This document shows, in pieces, positions 1 to 13,739 of a stretch of DNA of 64,000 nucleotides (positions within the stretch are counted from its first letter, which is position 1; every line of letters starts with the position of its first letter). The stretch is from Gibbula magus. Taxonomy: Eukaryota; Mollusca; Gastropoda; Trochida; Trochidae. Where the stretch lies: the NCBI GenBank assembly GCA_936450465.1, contig OW388289.1, positions 70,864,420-70,928,419 of the forward strand, given 5' to 3'. The position numbers and the translations under genes were made by a program. A model generated the notes under the pieces. The model did not search any database and had not been told where the DNA came from. It saw only the letters and a program-made list of their open reading frames with translations.

Positions 1-3000
1 ATGATATCAAACATACATCCTGGGTATAGTTACCACAGTTTCTGCTATTAACGAATCCAACTAACTTGTTCAGAAGGTGATGGGTCAATCACATTAGCAG
101 GTGAGAATCACGCTTTTCTATTTAACAATTTGTCTGCTACTTACCCAACTCATGTTTCACTTTTTGCCAATTTTGCCAGTTAAGAGTTGCACTTTCTTTA
201 AGTCAACTAATTATTTTGCACAAATGATTTCAGCATGTAACAGATCGTGAAACTTGCTTTCTGTAATTGAATAGAAGCAATACATTTCTTTATGATAAAT
301 ATTCATGTATCGTTCCAAATGAAAGACTTTAAATCAGATTTATTCATGGAACGAATACTGGCAACACCTGCATGACAAAATATTCTCTTACATATTTACT
401 CTACATTCTATTTCTTTCATTGCATTTTTATTTCTCAAAGTATGGTATTCATTGCATATTAACATGGTACAATGCAAATACATGTAACATGTGATACATG
501 CATATGAAGGATCCATAACATTGGAGACATTGTATGAAAGGAATCATCACATATGGTACAACATTGCATAGACGTATGTGTGCTGGTCTTGTTTTTGAAA
601 AGGTGACATACTTTGTAGCTTCTAAATGGTCATATATATTAGTATTATAACTTAAATGTTCACATGTTATATAGTGACAACTAACCCTTAGAAATTAATA
701 AAAATATCAAGTCAAGTTCATATATACCAGACAAAAATGGTTAACAATTTTTTGAAATTTTGAAATTATGAGTAACACTGCAGTTATTACTTGACATACT
801 AATTAAATATTCTTCTTAAAGCATTAAATATCTTTAACTTATTTTGTCCGGTATATATTGCATCTATTCTTTTTTTCATATTCATTGTCTGTGATCAACT
901 GATTACATGTATTTGTACAATACATCTGCCATCATGATCATGATCAGAGAAGCGTAAAATTAACCCTTTTCATGCAGTAATAATCTTGGCATATTATGGT
1001 TATTACAACACCACCTCTTCCCCAATCCCCCATCCCCGCCCCTCTACTTGTTCTGCTCATGAAGTGTTAATCAGTCAGCATTTCAGCTATTTTGTATCAA
1101 TTAATTCAGTATAACCAGATAGAATTAAAAACAAACCCACTTTGAAGTCAACAGAATTTAAATGTATAGAAGGGGCACATCTGTACATTCATTTAATCTC
1201 TAACACCATGACATATATATATATATATATATTCAAATTACTTGCATATTACAAAATTAATTTCATAAAATGTCCTTTTGTTGTTTTATTTGTATATTAT
1301 GTCTATAACATATAGAAGTAATGTATATATGTCAACATGATATCTGTCTGAACAAGTTAATTTTCAATCTCATAAACATGTCAAATATATGTTTATGTCT
1401 TGTATCACACAGAATTATATTTGAATATATATGCACTGAACATTTTTTTCATAAAGGTAAATAGATTGAAAAATATATGTTTCATACATACTTTGTATAT
1501 GAATATGAATCTGTATTTGTATAAATGGACTATTTCTCTGCCTCTCCATTTCCATAAATGAGATTTTAAAATAAGTTTCAACGGATGTGTCATGTTCAAT
1601 AAACTAAATCCCATATTCACTTCAAATTAGCATACTAAACCTGTTATTCAAGCCCAAGTTAAGAAACTCCTTAATGATTAGGAAAGTTCAACCAGTATAC
1701 AAATTTATCATGTGTCTTATTTCGCTCGCCCTGTCGGAGGAGAACTCAGCCATGCATGTAAGAGCATATCATTTCTGTATAGATCTAAAGGCTAAATGAT
1801 GAATTATGTGACCTAAGGGCAAAAATGATACCATTTTGTGAAACATGACTTGCAACAAAATGTCTGTGTTTATTTTAATTGACTGAGGAGACATACTTTA
1901 CAAAACGTTTCATTCTGATAAAATATTTAAAATAGTTGATGATTTCTGAAAGATTTCTCATGAAATAATGTGAATTGAATATCAGTGTTTTGCAAAATGC
2001 TATCATATTACAAACATTTTATTGCTGTAAGTTATGGACCATAAAATGTATATTAAATTAAAATAATTCTTGAAGGTAAATAGTATTGTCAATATTGGAT
2101 TGAAACAATGTATTTTACTGTGGGTATCGTTTTCTATAATTACAAAATTTATAATGTTTCAGATCATAATACAAACAGCTGTTAATTTCCAATAGTAAGT
2201 TTTAAAGCATTTTTCATATCATATTAAGAGCAGTGAATCCATATGGAACTTAATATGAAATATAAAGTTATATGATAGTTTAATTACCACAAATAAATTA
2301 ATATCTATTCTTTTGGTTCATTTTCCACATTTGTTTTCTGTGTTTTGCTTTTATTGTTACAAAATTAACCCATAAACGGAACTTGAGCACTATAAATATC
2401 TAAAATATGAAATAAATTAAATTTAAAAATATAAAAATATCATTTTATAAAAAACACTTTCTGGAATTTTTTTTATTACTTTTCAGTTCAGAGAAAATGC
2501 CCAAAGCATATGCCTCTAAATTCAATGAAAATCTCTTTAGGAACAAGTTATTTAATTAAGATAAAGTACCTTCATATAATTGATTTAATAATATCACAAT
2601 ATTAAACATATTTCAATAATTAAAGGTCTGTAAATATGATAAACCCTTGAGAGTGTTATTTTTTTCTGAAGGAAAACGATTAAAATAATATTTATTCATG
2701 CATTGATATACGAACTATAGACACTCCCAAAGGGTTTATGCAGCCATGTAACTTAATCAACCTTTGCTGCAATAACTTTATTAAAATTCAAATCTAACTG
2801 TGAACAGACAAGCCTGAATCATATTCAAAGTAGACTCTGCTTGTTAACTTAATAAAGTTTTAATTTGAAAAGCTTTGTTTTTCAGAAAAATGTGTTCAAA
2901 TTTGGAATTATAAGTAGAATTTGTTATAACATTTGATACACAAGGTGAAAGATTCAAAATAGAGTCTTTATATCCTACTTAAGTAACACGGTGAACATTT

Positions 3001-3629
3001 TATTTTTTCAGAAACTTATTTTAATGTACATTGATTAAATTTTTATATGAAAGTTCATTTTTAAAATCACATTATCAAAACAAGTGACACACAAGCACTG
3101 AATCATATTTAAAACAGAGATCGTTTCGATGCCAATCAAGTTTAACTGTGAAACTCTTGAAACTTTCAAGTAATGCAGTTAGCTTGATGAAGAGTCAGTT
3201 TATAGAAGTTCCTAATTAGTTCAGTAGAGATACCTCCCTACCAGAATTCAGAGTGGCTCGATATAATTTCCTGATGATGCTACAATCCCACCGAGGTGAT
3301 AATGAAACTCGTACATTGGAGAGAGTTAATATGGTCTTGTCTTGATGAGATCCGAGTAGATTGTTTCCAAATTGCAATATTCCTCCACAACGAGATCAAG
3401 ATGCTTCCATATAACTTCATACACACTGCATCTGGAAACCTGCTAGCTTCATCAGGTGTTCGGCTCAATTACGTTTTTACAACCTCTATCTCCCTCATGA
3501 AAACTAGGAGAAGATTTAAATCCTCCAAACTTCTTCCTTTATAGCCTCCTTACTTGGATATATTTCAAAGATGATGGTTGAAGTATCTCGTTAGTTATTA
3601 GAAAATGAGTATCTAAAGGATAAACTTAC
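1..3629. other. AT-rich non-coding DNA
   Basis: No open frame here shows coding composition or a recognisable domain. A TA dinucleotide run of about 21 bp lies at 1212-1232. Whether this is intergenic or part of a long 5' intron of the Ig gene cannot be decided. Confidence 0.5.
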
Positions 3630-3886
3630 CTCTGTGTCAGATGAAAGAGGGATACTAAAAGGGTTGTGGGGGTACGTGTCTGTCAGATGAAACAGGGATA
3701 CTTATAGGGTTGTGGGGGTATGTCTCTGTCAGGTGGAGCAGGGATACTTATAGGGTTGTGGGGATACCTCTCTGTCAGATGAAACAGGGATACTTAAAGG
3801 GTTGTGGGGATACCTCTCTGTCAGGTGGAGCAGGGATACTGAAAGGGTTGTGGGTGTACGTCTCTGTCAGAGGAAACAGGGATGCT
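3630..3886 (+). repeat. 46-bp minisatellite, about 5.5 units
   Basis: The GTCAG landmark recurs at 3636, 3682, 3728, 3774, 3820 and 3866, exactly 46 bp apart. Each unit carries a GGGATACT block and a GGGTTGTGGG block. Units starting at 3682 and 3774 read GATGAAACAGGG after the landmark, while those at 3728 and 3820 read GGTGGAGCAGGG, so two unit types alternate as a 92-bp higher-order repeat. The period is not a multiple of three, so the open frame across it is not evidence of a protein. The + strand is G-rich. Confidence 0.93.
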
Positions 3887-4299
3887 TTTTACATAATAAT
3901 TTGTGAGAAGATCTTACAAATTTCTGTAATGAAATTCAACTGAAAAGTTTTGGATTTGAATAGCCCTTTAAGGCATCTATTTCCATTATTCCATTTCAGA
4001 AAGGCTTCAAGCAATATCAGACTTGATCTCTTGTGGTAAAACTCAAGACGAAATTTTTACTGCACAATAAATGTAATCTACATTCTGTACATATCCTCGG
4101 GGATGAAATTTAACCCATACCCCGACATGTTTGATGTTCCTCTGTACAGCACCCTGGAATTGTTATCTTCCATTTTTATGCCATAACACCTGTTCACTCA
4201 GAAGATTGTTTTTTCATTCCAATCATGCTATCCTCTTCATATTACACATGCTTAACACATGCTATTTCAATCTTTAATTACTACATTTTTCTATGTCAA

Positions 4300-4580
4300 T
4301 AGGGGATTGACAAGAGCAGTGGTTAGCAGCTTCAACTGCAAATCAAAAGGTCCAGCATTCCAATCTTGTTATGGTTAGGCATTTTGTGCATGTCTGATGT
4401 AGAAAATTTATATGTAATTCTGTGCAGTGCCACACATTATTGACTGTCAATGCTCTAAGGTTTCACCACAATACATAGCCTTTGAGGAGATGTTGGCTTT
4501 CTCCCTGCCATGATACTTGTCACCATGACTATAAAATACTCTTCAAAGTTATGTTTATCCCTAAAAATAACTTCACATAA
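4300..4580 (+). mobile_element. tRNA-derived SINE, most complete copy
   Basis: The head (about 4303-4372) reads like a decayed tRNA: AGCAGTGGTTAGCAGCTTCA, then an anticodon-arm-like ACTGCAAATCAAAAGGTCC, then a degenerate B box around CATTCCAATC. The body includes GGTTTCACCACAATACATAGCC and a CTTTCTCCCTGCCATGATAC block, shared with copies at 7.3, 10.0, 13.8 and 47.3 kb. The 3' end (CTCTTCAAAGTTATGTTTATCC) matches the better preserved 3' end at 13.9 kb. Non-autonomous; the LINE partner is not in the window. Confidence 0.65.
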
Positions 4581-4589
4581 ACTGTTTCC

Positions 4590-7255
4590 TTTTCATCTAA
4601 TATTTATCATTATTAGATATGAATTTCTTGTTTCCTCTTTGGGAACGATGGGATTGTAGTTTTAAAATGATGCAAATCGTAAATTTGTGTTAGCCTCAAT
4701 GTCTTCAGTACTAAGTCCACTTAAGAACTACCAATTAACCAACATGGGAAATTCACTTTCAGTATTTTCTAAGTCATAAGCATTATTGCTGTGGCATAAA
4801 CATCAATGACTTTTTAAGGAGATATACTGCCATAAACCTATAGTGAACTGATTCTTCTAAAGACATATAAACCAACTGATATTGATATAAACAACTTTAT
4901 TCATGTATACACAAACTACAATATTGAATAAGAGACCGCTTTTGGATAATTCTATTTCTCTAATAAAATGTTCAATCTCTGTCCAACATGTTATAATGAT
5001 TATAATATTTATGAAATATCTGGAAGGAAATTTAAATTGTATAAACAGGAAACGCTGGCTCCAATATCACATGACTTGAAGATAGCAAAATATAAACTTT
5101 GAATTTTTTATTTTCATTATGTCAACATCTGCGCCCTTCTTGATTCAGTGATGTCTGGGAGAATTGGACTCTTAAACATAAACTATGTCTACCCCATACT
5201 GAACATGGAAATGAAAATTTCAATTCAATTTTTTTCATTAATGCAACAGTTGTCCATCAATCAGACCATAACAGAGTAGAAATGCATGAATATATAATTC
5301 GAAATCCATTATCGTCCATATAGGTCTTCTCCTTGAATCTTGATAAGTAATTTGATATATCAGCATACCTTAGTGACAGTCCATCAGCCGTGAAGCAAGG
5401 CTGGTATATATATCATTAAAAACTTAATGTAGTTTCCAATATTTGTTCACAGGTGTGTTCAATATAAGAAAAGCTAACAATAACAGGTAAATATCGGCAA
5501 CAAAGAGACAAGCTCAACCTCAAGGCTACTTGTGTAAACGTCTTTGAAATATGTAGGTTATGGTGGGAGTATAAAGATGCATTCATACAACTATCTAGTC
5601 ATTATTGTGTTGGTAACTGATGCACATATTTCTAATAATCACTCAAGACAAACAGTCTTTGTGATATTTCGCAAATGTATGGAGGTATGTAAGAATATGT
5701 AAAATGATAAAATTGTATGAATAAAGTTACAGTGGTACAGATAGAATTGACATAAGTGTTGACATGTGAGCACAATGGAGACACAATTTCAATGTATATT
5801 GTTGTGTAGGTGTATATAATTTGAATAGAGCCATAGTGCCTCCAACCATAGAACCTTGCGAGCATTATGCATTACCATCTGCCTGGTAGGAAAAAGTTTG
5901 CTAACTAGAATGAAACATGGAATAAGTTGCGTTTGAATGCAGTCACAATTTCAAGTACACAAAAATAGCTTCACGGACATGTTAAACATGCTCGTAATAG
6001 TTGGATTCAGGAGAGGAAGTGTTGGGGTTGCTCGTTTCTCTTAAACAATGTTTCTTTACCATTCTTCACTTAACATTACTGGGTACATTATGTTTCAACT
6101 GACATTAAGGAATCTTTAATACTTGAAAAACACAATTGCACACCCCTTGACAATGGCTTTTCTTACTTTAAGAAATCATTATCAATTCAGAATAATATTC
6201 AAAAAGACTACTTGATCTATTGTTGTCAGTCCAGTGCTTCAAATATTGTCCAAAACTGCAGTAACTACCAGTTGGTCATTTTCATTAGGAATGATTCCCA
6301 TGATGTGCCACTGTTTTTCATATCCCAATTAATTTTGGGTCTTAACTTAACACAGAGAAGTCAATGAGATTTAGTCTTTTTATTGCATTAGTATATTTAT
6401 TTACCCCATTATATGTAAGTTTACTTTGTGCAGTGTGCAATTGTGCCTTTAACAAAAAGGACGAGATATCACCTCTTGAGGGTTACAACGTAATATCATG
6501 TTCCCATGGTTGCAACAGTTGACACAAACCATTCATGACAGAACATAACATAATATAGTCATAAAGTGCACAACTTACATTCAAAGGACCAGGCAACATG
6601 ACAAGAAAAAAGTTTTATAGATTTTAGTTTGAATAGATGAGATATCACGTCTCTTGTATGGAAACAAAGTAAAACATCCATCATACCCAGAGGCTACATA
6701 AAAAATATATGCTCGATTGCAAGGGTTGTAAGGATGTAAGGATATAAGGATGTAACATCACGTTCATAGGATATATGTGCATTTGCGAATATTTCACCGT
6801 GTATGGAAAGAGTTAATCTGAGATGTTCCAAATGATTTATATACAAGTGATAGTGCATCAGCAGACATGTGGTTAATCCATATGATCAATTTAAAATAGA
6901 ATAATGTTCACACATAAACTATAACTTGTTAAACATAGAGTGTTATACCTGGAACAGATGTTACCTGCTTTGTACTGTGAAAGCTTGTACCCTGCAGTAC
7001 AAAAGCCTTGACAAGTACAGTACCTGAATACAGTTTGAAATTGTCAAGATACTATCAAATCTCAGGCTACTATATTTACACATTGGTATTAAACTAAATT
7101 TGTGGTTGTCTAAAAATTATGAACCCCGAAATTTTACAAACGCAACTATTAATAGGCATGGTAACATAACCGTCAGTTATCATTGTGAGGTCAAAACAGT
7201 TTATAATTTGTTTATGTGTTTAGTCTAATACCTTTTCAAGAGTAATTCATTTATA
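4590..7255. other. Non-coding stretch, no supported feature
   Basis: AT-rich sequence without a coding or repeat signal that I can support. One 52-codon frame at 6364-6522 has a signal-peptide-like start and is discussed as a finding, but it is probably chance. Confidence 0.45.
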
Positions 7256-7261
7256 TCACAT

Positions 7262-7430
7262 AAGCTACTATTATTGCAGGGGGAAAGCCCACACCGCCAT
7301 TGTGGCTATGCATTACAGTGAAACCTAGAGAACCATGTGTGGTACTGTGCTGAAATTCAGTGTCACACTGCACAGTTCTCTACAGTAGACAGTTACTGAA
7401 GCACTGGCAGGATTCAAACCCCAGACATAC
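7262..7430 (-). mobile_element. SINE fragment, same family as 4.3 kb
   Basis: Read on the minus strand it has a B-box-like GGTTTGAATCC at 7411-7421, then the family body GGTTTCACTGTAATGCATAG and GGGCTTTCCCCCTGCAATAA. The tRNA-like head is at the right-hand end and overlaps a short tandem duplication. Confidence 0.6.
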
Positions 7431-7485
7431 ACACTGGGAAAGGCATTCAAACCCCAGACATACACACTGGGAAAGGCATTCAAAA
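7407..7485. repeat. 33-bp tandem duplication
   Basis: The block ATTCAAACCCCAGACATACA starts at 7412 and again at 7445, and a partial third start lies at 7478. The two full units are essentially identical, suggesting a recent slippage event in the head of the SINE fragment. Confidence 0.88.
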
Positions 7486-9610
7486 CAAATTGGCCATATG
7501 ATGAAACATGTTGGCAAACTCGACCCAAGTTAGCAAGTTGAACATTCAAGTTTATTTTGAGAGTAAAATGAGGAATCTATGTGTATACACTGTATACAAA
7601 TGATTATGAATCAGGTTTGCTTAAGAATAATTAAGAAAGACAAGAAATCAATTCTTGAGTAAGGCCAAATCTAGGTGAACAAGATGTATCAATTTTATTT
7701 CTATCCATTTTGCTGGATTTCACTGTCAAATCAATGAATCAAAATCAAGTAAGTCATGTTACAATTAATTCTAAAGATAATTTGATAAGCATGGAATTTT
7801 ATTATTGAAAATGTGTAGCCTGTTTTAAACTACAAAAGACATGAACACATGACAAAGCTTTGACTAAGTATATCAGTCCCTGAACGTGATTTCGCATTGT
7901 CAGTATACCTGATAAATGCAGTATATTACACATAAAGCTATTTGAAATAGGCACATAACACACACTTGAATGATAGACAGCTTGATATGGACAATGAAGG
8001 ATATTGTGGAAGTGGAATAAACTTGTCTATTAAAAGAGTTATATTAAAGGAGTTATTGCCTATAGAAGCAGGTCAATGGGGTTTAAAATGGCCACGAAAG
8101 TGTTTCAACTGTAAAATTGTGTATACCATGAAAATTGAGTATGTGTCCAATTTTATATTAGTTTTGGCATGTGATTGACCTTGATTCAGATATTTCTCGG
8201 TTATTGACTTTAAAAATATCAACTTTGAGGTTATGACTGGTGAATATTCATAAATAATTCTAAATAATTATGAAGTTTGACCGATATTATTTCCTTTTCT
8301 TCAAAAGTTATATTCCATTACACCTTAAAGCACATAAAGTTGTAATTTTTTTAGTAATGGTTGGAAAATATATACTTAGGAATTCAATTTTAAGGAAACG
8401 TACATTATTGTGAAAGTAAATAAAACTTCCCCTGCACACCTTACATCCGTGTCACACCTGTTGATTTGAAACCTATGAATTTCAATTAAGTAAAGATATT
8501 ACTCCAAATGTATCAGATAGATGTGGATAAATAGAAAGTAGATTTGATGTTGAGATCGAGTTGATCGGTTTGTTCGTATCTGAAACAAAAATATAAAAAC
8601 TGCAACTGAAATGAAGAAATAGAAAACTGAGATGCTGATACTTTTATTCATTTTTGAAACAGTTGCCTTTAATGAAGTACGTTTTGATTGGTTTGGCTTC
8701 AGCAAGCAATGGGTTAACTAATTAAGCTGTACTATTTACACTTGCTGAGCTGATACGGATTCACTTCAACTTTAATTTTGACAATCATATAAACATAAAT
8801 TGATTATTTTTCTTTACGAGAAATATCTACATTCAAAACAGACTTTGATGCCTTGCTGTGAGACTGAATATATACATTGTATACAAACAAGATACAAATC
8901 CATTTTTTCCAATAAAATCATATAAACTGTATACAAGATATATTTACATTAAATCATAGTAGTCTTCTAGGCGCCCCCAGCATCTTCTGTTATCCAGATA
9001 GCAGGACAGCTTTGTACAAAATATTTATTCAGAAACCAGAGTTTGGAATGTCCTCCTATGCCTGCACAATGATAGAAGATAGCACCCTGCTGTTTTCTCC
9101 CTTTGAAGCAAATAGTCTTACAAAGGAGGATTTTAGTTTTTTTTTAAAAAGTGTTTCATGTAGCTGATCTGGACACCCTTTGTTCCATTTCTGTCTTACA
9201 TCTCATCAATCAATTAAAAACATTCCAAAACTTTTTTTATCCCGTTACAAACAATTGGGTAACCTGACTGTATGTGTGGCCTTGGTGGCAGTATGAATAG
9301 CGTGTTGGTTTATGCCTCTGTGCATTAAAAAATCTTATCTTTCTATTTCAAATCTGTATCCTTTTTAAATCTTATGATAAGATAAACGAGCATGATTTTG
9401 GTAATTTTTTTCTCATGTTCTCGATTCGAGGAATATTGATATGAATTTGTATCATGTATTCGCTTATTAATTTAGAGATTTTGCATCTGCGATAACCTGT
9501 CATCAAACACCCTGTATCACCCTGTTGTCAAGGGGAAAAATACAAATCAAAACTAGACATGAAGCTGAAACCCTTGGTGAAAATGTAATATGATAAACAG
9601 TATGATGTGG

Positions 9611-9722
9611 GTGTTTTCATATGACATCCTGTATCAATCCTTGACCAATATCAGCCCTCCAGCTAAAGTTCTCAGGCTGATATTGGGGTCTCGGGCTGAT
9701 ACAGATTGTGATATGAAAACAC
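9611..9722. mobile_element. 112-bp hairpin element
   Basis: Two arms of about 46 bp are near-perfect inverted copies: the left arm starts GTGTTTTCATATGACATCCT and contains ACCAATATCAGCC; the right arm, reverse-complemented, starts GTGTTTTCATATCACAATCT and contains CCCAATATCAGCC. The loop is about 15-20 bp. This fits a small MITE or foldback element. No clear target duplication was seen. Confidence 0.75.
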
Positions 9723-9974
9723 TTGTATTGTACTATCGACATAGAATCAGTAGAAGAAAGTAAAATATGATTATTGAAAGAAGTTTCCTATACAAAACAT
9801 TTAAAATGAAAAAAAAGTCTAATTGAATATATTGCTTACAGCTCTTTTGAAAAAGGGCATCTGTGACATACTTTTACAGATCTTTGTCTATTCATGTTTT
9901 TGTTTTGGAGATTTAATATATTTTGGAGGGTTAAAATGAGGTAGGGTTATGTGGGTTTAAAGGCTTTGTTGCAC

Positions 9975-10145
9975 TGGTAGAAATCTTGCAATATCACTGT
10001 AGCTATGCATTGTGGTTTGTTGAAACTAGCAAACCATGAGCGGTGCACTATCTAACAATGAAACATTGCACTAAACACTGTATTGAAGAATAGCAAAACA
10101 GATAAAGTGGCCAAAGCTCTCGTGGGATTCAAACCACATGCCTCT
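9975..10145 (-). mobile_element. SINE fragment, same family as 4.3 kb
   Basis: Read on the minus strand it shows a B-box-like GGTTTGAATCCC (10126-10137) followed by a diverged body including CACAATGCATAGCTACAGTG. It abuts the inverted-repeat element that starts near 10155. Confidence 0.5.
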
Positions 10146-10154
10146 TGATCTTAA

Positions 10155-10604
10155 TGGAACTAGCTTTCTGTTGTTCGGGTTTGACATATGCCAAACATTA
10201 TAAATAGTGTTATTTCAAAGTACTGACTGTTGCCCAAAATTATCATTTTGATGATAGTCTACTCACTATAGTGACCATATAAAGATAAAAGTGAAACGTA
10301 AATGCAATTTCTGATTGAAAACCGGACAATGCACTGTGAGCGATCACTTTTAATTCATCAGGCAACAGACGAAAAGACAAATTTGGGTTGATAATGTTTA
10401 ATAAGTTATTTAATTACTGCATGTAAATGGCAGGCGTATGTTTTGGTTTCTGCAAATGTATAATAATGTTTGCCTGATTTTCATTTGAAACTAGTAATTA
10501 AATATATTTGTTGAGTGAAATTATTTCAATTAAAATCAGTACATATGGTATTTTGACACGTATTAAAGTCAAATAGATTGTTATGAAGCACAATGCATGT
10601 CACG
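10155..10604 (+). mobile_element. TTAA-flanked MITE, family B copy 1 (diverged)
   Basis: The interior is collinear with the copies at 43.6 and 50.7 kb. Shared blocks include GATGATAGTC, GAAAACCGGACAATGCAC (shared with copy 3), TTGATAATGTT, TTTGGTTTCTGCA and ACATATGGTATTTTGACACG. The ends have decayed, but CACAATGCATGTCACG next to TTAA at 10605-10608 keeps the right terminus, and TTAA at 10151-10154 marks the probable left end. No transposase. Confidence 0.7.
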
Positions 10605-10608
10605 TTAA

Positions 10609-12826
10609 ACTGAACACACTTAGCACTAATCTAGATCCTGTCAAGAGATGAGGTTGATATCGCATGTACATTATTACACTGAAAGAAAAGCTAGTTGGGT
10701 GTGCCTACAATACACCTGATGATGGAGTAAGCATATACTCTGAAACATCATGTATGCTGACAATAAAGAAGTTGATATCTTGAAATCTTGCTTTTCTTGT
10801 GTATTCCACTTATAAATGCCTTTTGTGTACTGATGACACAGATTTACCATTGTGTGAATACTTATAGATATAACATATATTTTCCAAGACTTGTCATGTA
10901 AATTTGCTTTTTTCAGGTCATCATATTGGGACATGTAAAAGGGTCATAAATTATGAATGTATCAATTATTGACAGAACCCTTTCAAACACAAATGTGTGA
11001 AAACCATAACTCTTCTTGATACCGGAGATATAATCAGAGAAAAGCCTTTTAGAAGTTTGAACCTTTTTTCTGTTCTTTTATTAGAACATAAATAGACTGT
11101 GAAAATGTATAAGACAGACTTGCATAAAGTTGACATCGTTGTCACAACAAGTGACTACTCCCTATAATGACCTTCTCCATATTGTAAATCTTTGATAGAA
11201 TATATCTTGAACAGGTTTCCTTTGAGAATCTTTAAAACTTTCCACAAACAGAGTTATGCTCATTATTGTTGATTTTGTAAATTTGTTAAAACTGTGATGG
11301 ACCTTGAAATGTGCCATCACATTTGATAGACTTTCTTGAAAAAGGCTTCAGGTCCAGAAAGTGATCAACTTCTCTCTTTTGTAGTGATTGTGTATATTTG
11401 TTAAAACTTTGATAGACATATATATGCATGACATTTGATAAACATGCTTGAATTGAGCTTCAAGATTTGATCTGCAGACAATTCCCTCTTGTTTAATGTC
11501 TCTGGCTTCTTTTTTCATTGCTAAATGCACTTCTGATTTTAAAGCCATTAGGGTAACACTCACAAACTCCATGCAGCACAGCTAGCCCACCTCAGGGACA
11601 GCAGCTATACAAGCAAATCTTTAACCACTGAACAGACAGACGCATAAAAACTACAGAAAAAGAGATGGATGGAAAACTATTCTGATTTATTCATGCGTTG
11701 AACTTGCTTCCTGAAGAACAATGGGTGCTATTCTGGAACCCAAAAACCTCCACAAAGTGGCAAGGCAGATGAGGCAATTAATACAGCTCCTGTTTTTTGG
11801 TAATTCCATTAGCGCCAAAGACACAAAACAAATCAGGAAGAAGGAACACTAAGCACTAATATATATACAAACACAACATCTATTTGTTTCTATCTTCAGC
11901 ATTTCTTTGTAGCACCATTATTGGTTGAGGCATTAGTGTTTACGACCATGGTAATTCTAAAGTAGTATCTTGTCCAAAACAACTGTACCTATTCATCAGG
12001 CTTGTCATGATATAAGTTGAAGATGAAATTCCAGAAAAACAGAGTCTGTTGATGAGAGATTGGACGTGTTGATGGCTATATTACCCTGGTGCTCCTGCGG
12101 GTCACCAATAGAATGTTGGTGGAGTTTGAGTTAAACAGCTCAGCATAGATTTACTTGTGTTTGAGTCAAGATGGCAGATCTTCTCATCTGAGAAAGGACA
12201 GAACATTACTCTCAGATTATGCAAGCGGTTGGAACTTAATTGGGCTGGAGCACATGGAAATTGAACATCACAATCGGTACAGAGATGTTTCATTAATCAC
12301 AATAAAGCTTGGTGGAGAGTTTAGAATTGGCTGAAGTTACAGCAAATTATTGTGTGCTGGTTGAACACAGAAGAAGTATAGTGTTAGAAGAATTCTCTGC
12401 TGGAAGTGGCACAATGCTATTATGTTTGGTAATAATTTGCTTCTTCATTGAGTAAAGTTTCTGGATAACATTGGCCTTTTTTCTCAAAACAACTCGTAAA
12501 TCAATGGAATCAGGTTTTGATAACATCGGATTTGTAAACCAATTTGTTGTATGGAGTTGTTACGCAGTCAGTGAACATGAAATTTATCAGTTTTCTGGAA
12601 TGAAAGAAGCTAATCTATTTCATTTTATCTGAAAGGATTTTAATGTCTCTATTTTGAGAATGTAAATACCAGACCATTGAGACAATTAAAGAAGAATTTA
12701 ATCCACTTAAAATTGGCGAAAATGTTAATGTCTGAATATGTATTGCCCTGGTGATTTTATTCAACACATAACTGTTGAACTGTCAAATGAAATTAAACCT
12801 TTAATGGAAACTACATTTCTGGAATC
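10609..12826. other. Non-coding stretch, no supported feature
   Basis: No domain, coding composition or strong repeat was recognised in either strand across this stretch. Confidence 0.45.
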
Positions 12827-12906
12827 CAGTGGCAGATCCAGAATTTTTGAAATGGAGGGTTCACTCAATAAACCTAGAACAACCCCCCTTCTGGATCCAC
12901 CCATGG
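12827..12906. mobile_element. 80-bp inverted-repeat element (GGATCC-type ends)
   Basis: The left end CAGTGGCAGATCCAGAA is mirrored by the right end, whose reverse complement is CCCATGGGTGGATCCAGAAG. Similar GTGGATCC-containing ends recur at 23.23, 46.58 and 61.71 kb, so this may be a deleted member of a DNA-transposon family. Confidence 0.45.
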
Positions 12907-13739
12907 GAATTATATAAAAGTATGTCATCAGTCAGTAGGTAAGCTAGGATGAGTATTTGTTTTTCAGGATTATTTAAGTTTCCCCTTCTACATTCCCTCT
13001 TAGAATAAAAAGAAAAGATTGAGCCATGACCTAAAGTCAAATCACAATGTTTGCAGTGGATCCTGATCCTCAATTGAAAACCAGTATTTCCTGAAAGAAA
13101 AGTATCAATTTGACAGCATTTATTCTATTAATAATAATAATATGCCAGAATACATTTGAATATATCTGGAAATGTTTATTCCTAGACTGTGAGGGTAGCA
13201 TAGAGTTTTGAATCAAAGGATGTTTTGCAAGTGGGGCCAAAAACAAACACATAGGGTAAAAAGAATTAGAACTAGAACTAACTGAATTATTCTTGATGAC
13301 ACTTGAAGAAGCTTTTGCATTTTTTTTCAAAAATGAGCAAAAAAAGTAAAAGACTTGAAACTAGAATTTTAAAGTCTTTTTCAACTAAAGTGACAACATA
13401 CTAACTTTTGATCCAAAGTGTAAGAGATTTATTTCACGCTTTTCCTGAGTAAGAGATCAAGAACCTAAATATTCTTGGGAAAGAAGGTATCAACATTAAC
13501 TTCTATGTGCAGGTTTAAGAAAAGAACCAATGGCAATGGCCCAGAGCCATTCCAGGATTATTCCTTTTATTAATAATTTGTGATTCCTGAATATTTTACA
13601 CTCAATCAGGCTGGTTTGAAGCTATGTCCTTCAGTAGCTGAAGAGTTCACCTGAAGTAACAACATCGAATTGCGATCCACAGTTTAAAAGAACTGATGCA
13701 AGCAGTTCCTGATACAGAGAGAGGGACATTGACCAGGGA

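Noticed and set aside
3710..3943. Open frame with repeated V-S-V-R-like segments
   Set aside because: It crosses the 46-bp minisatellite. Since 46 is not divisible by three, successive units are read in different frames, so there is no repeated protein motif.
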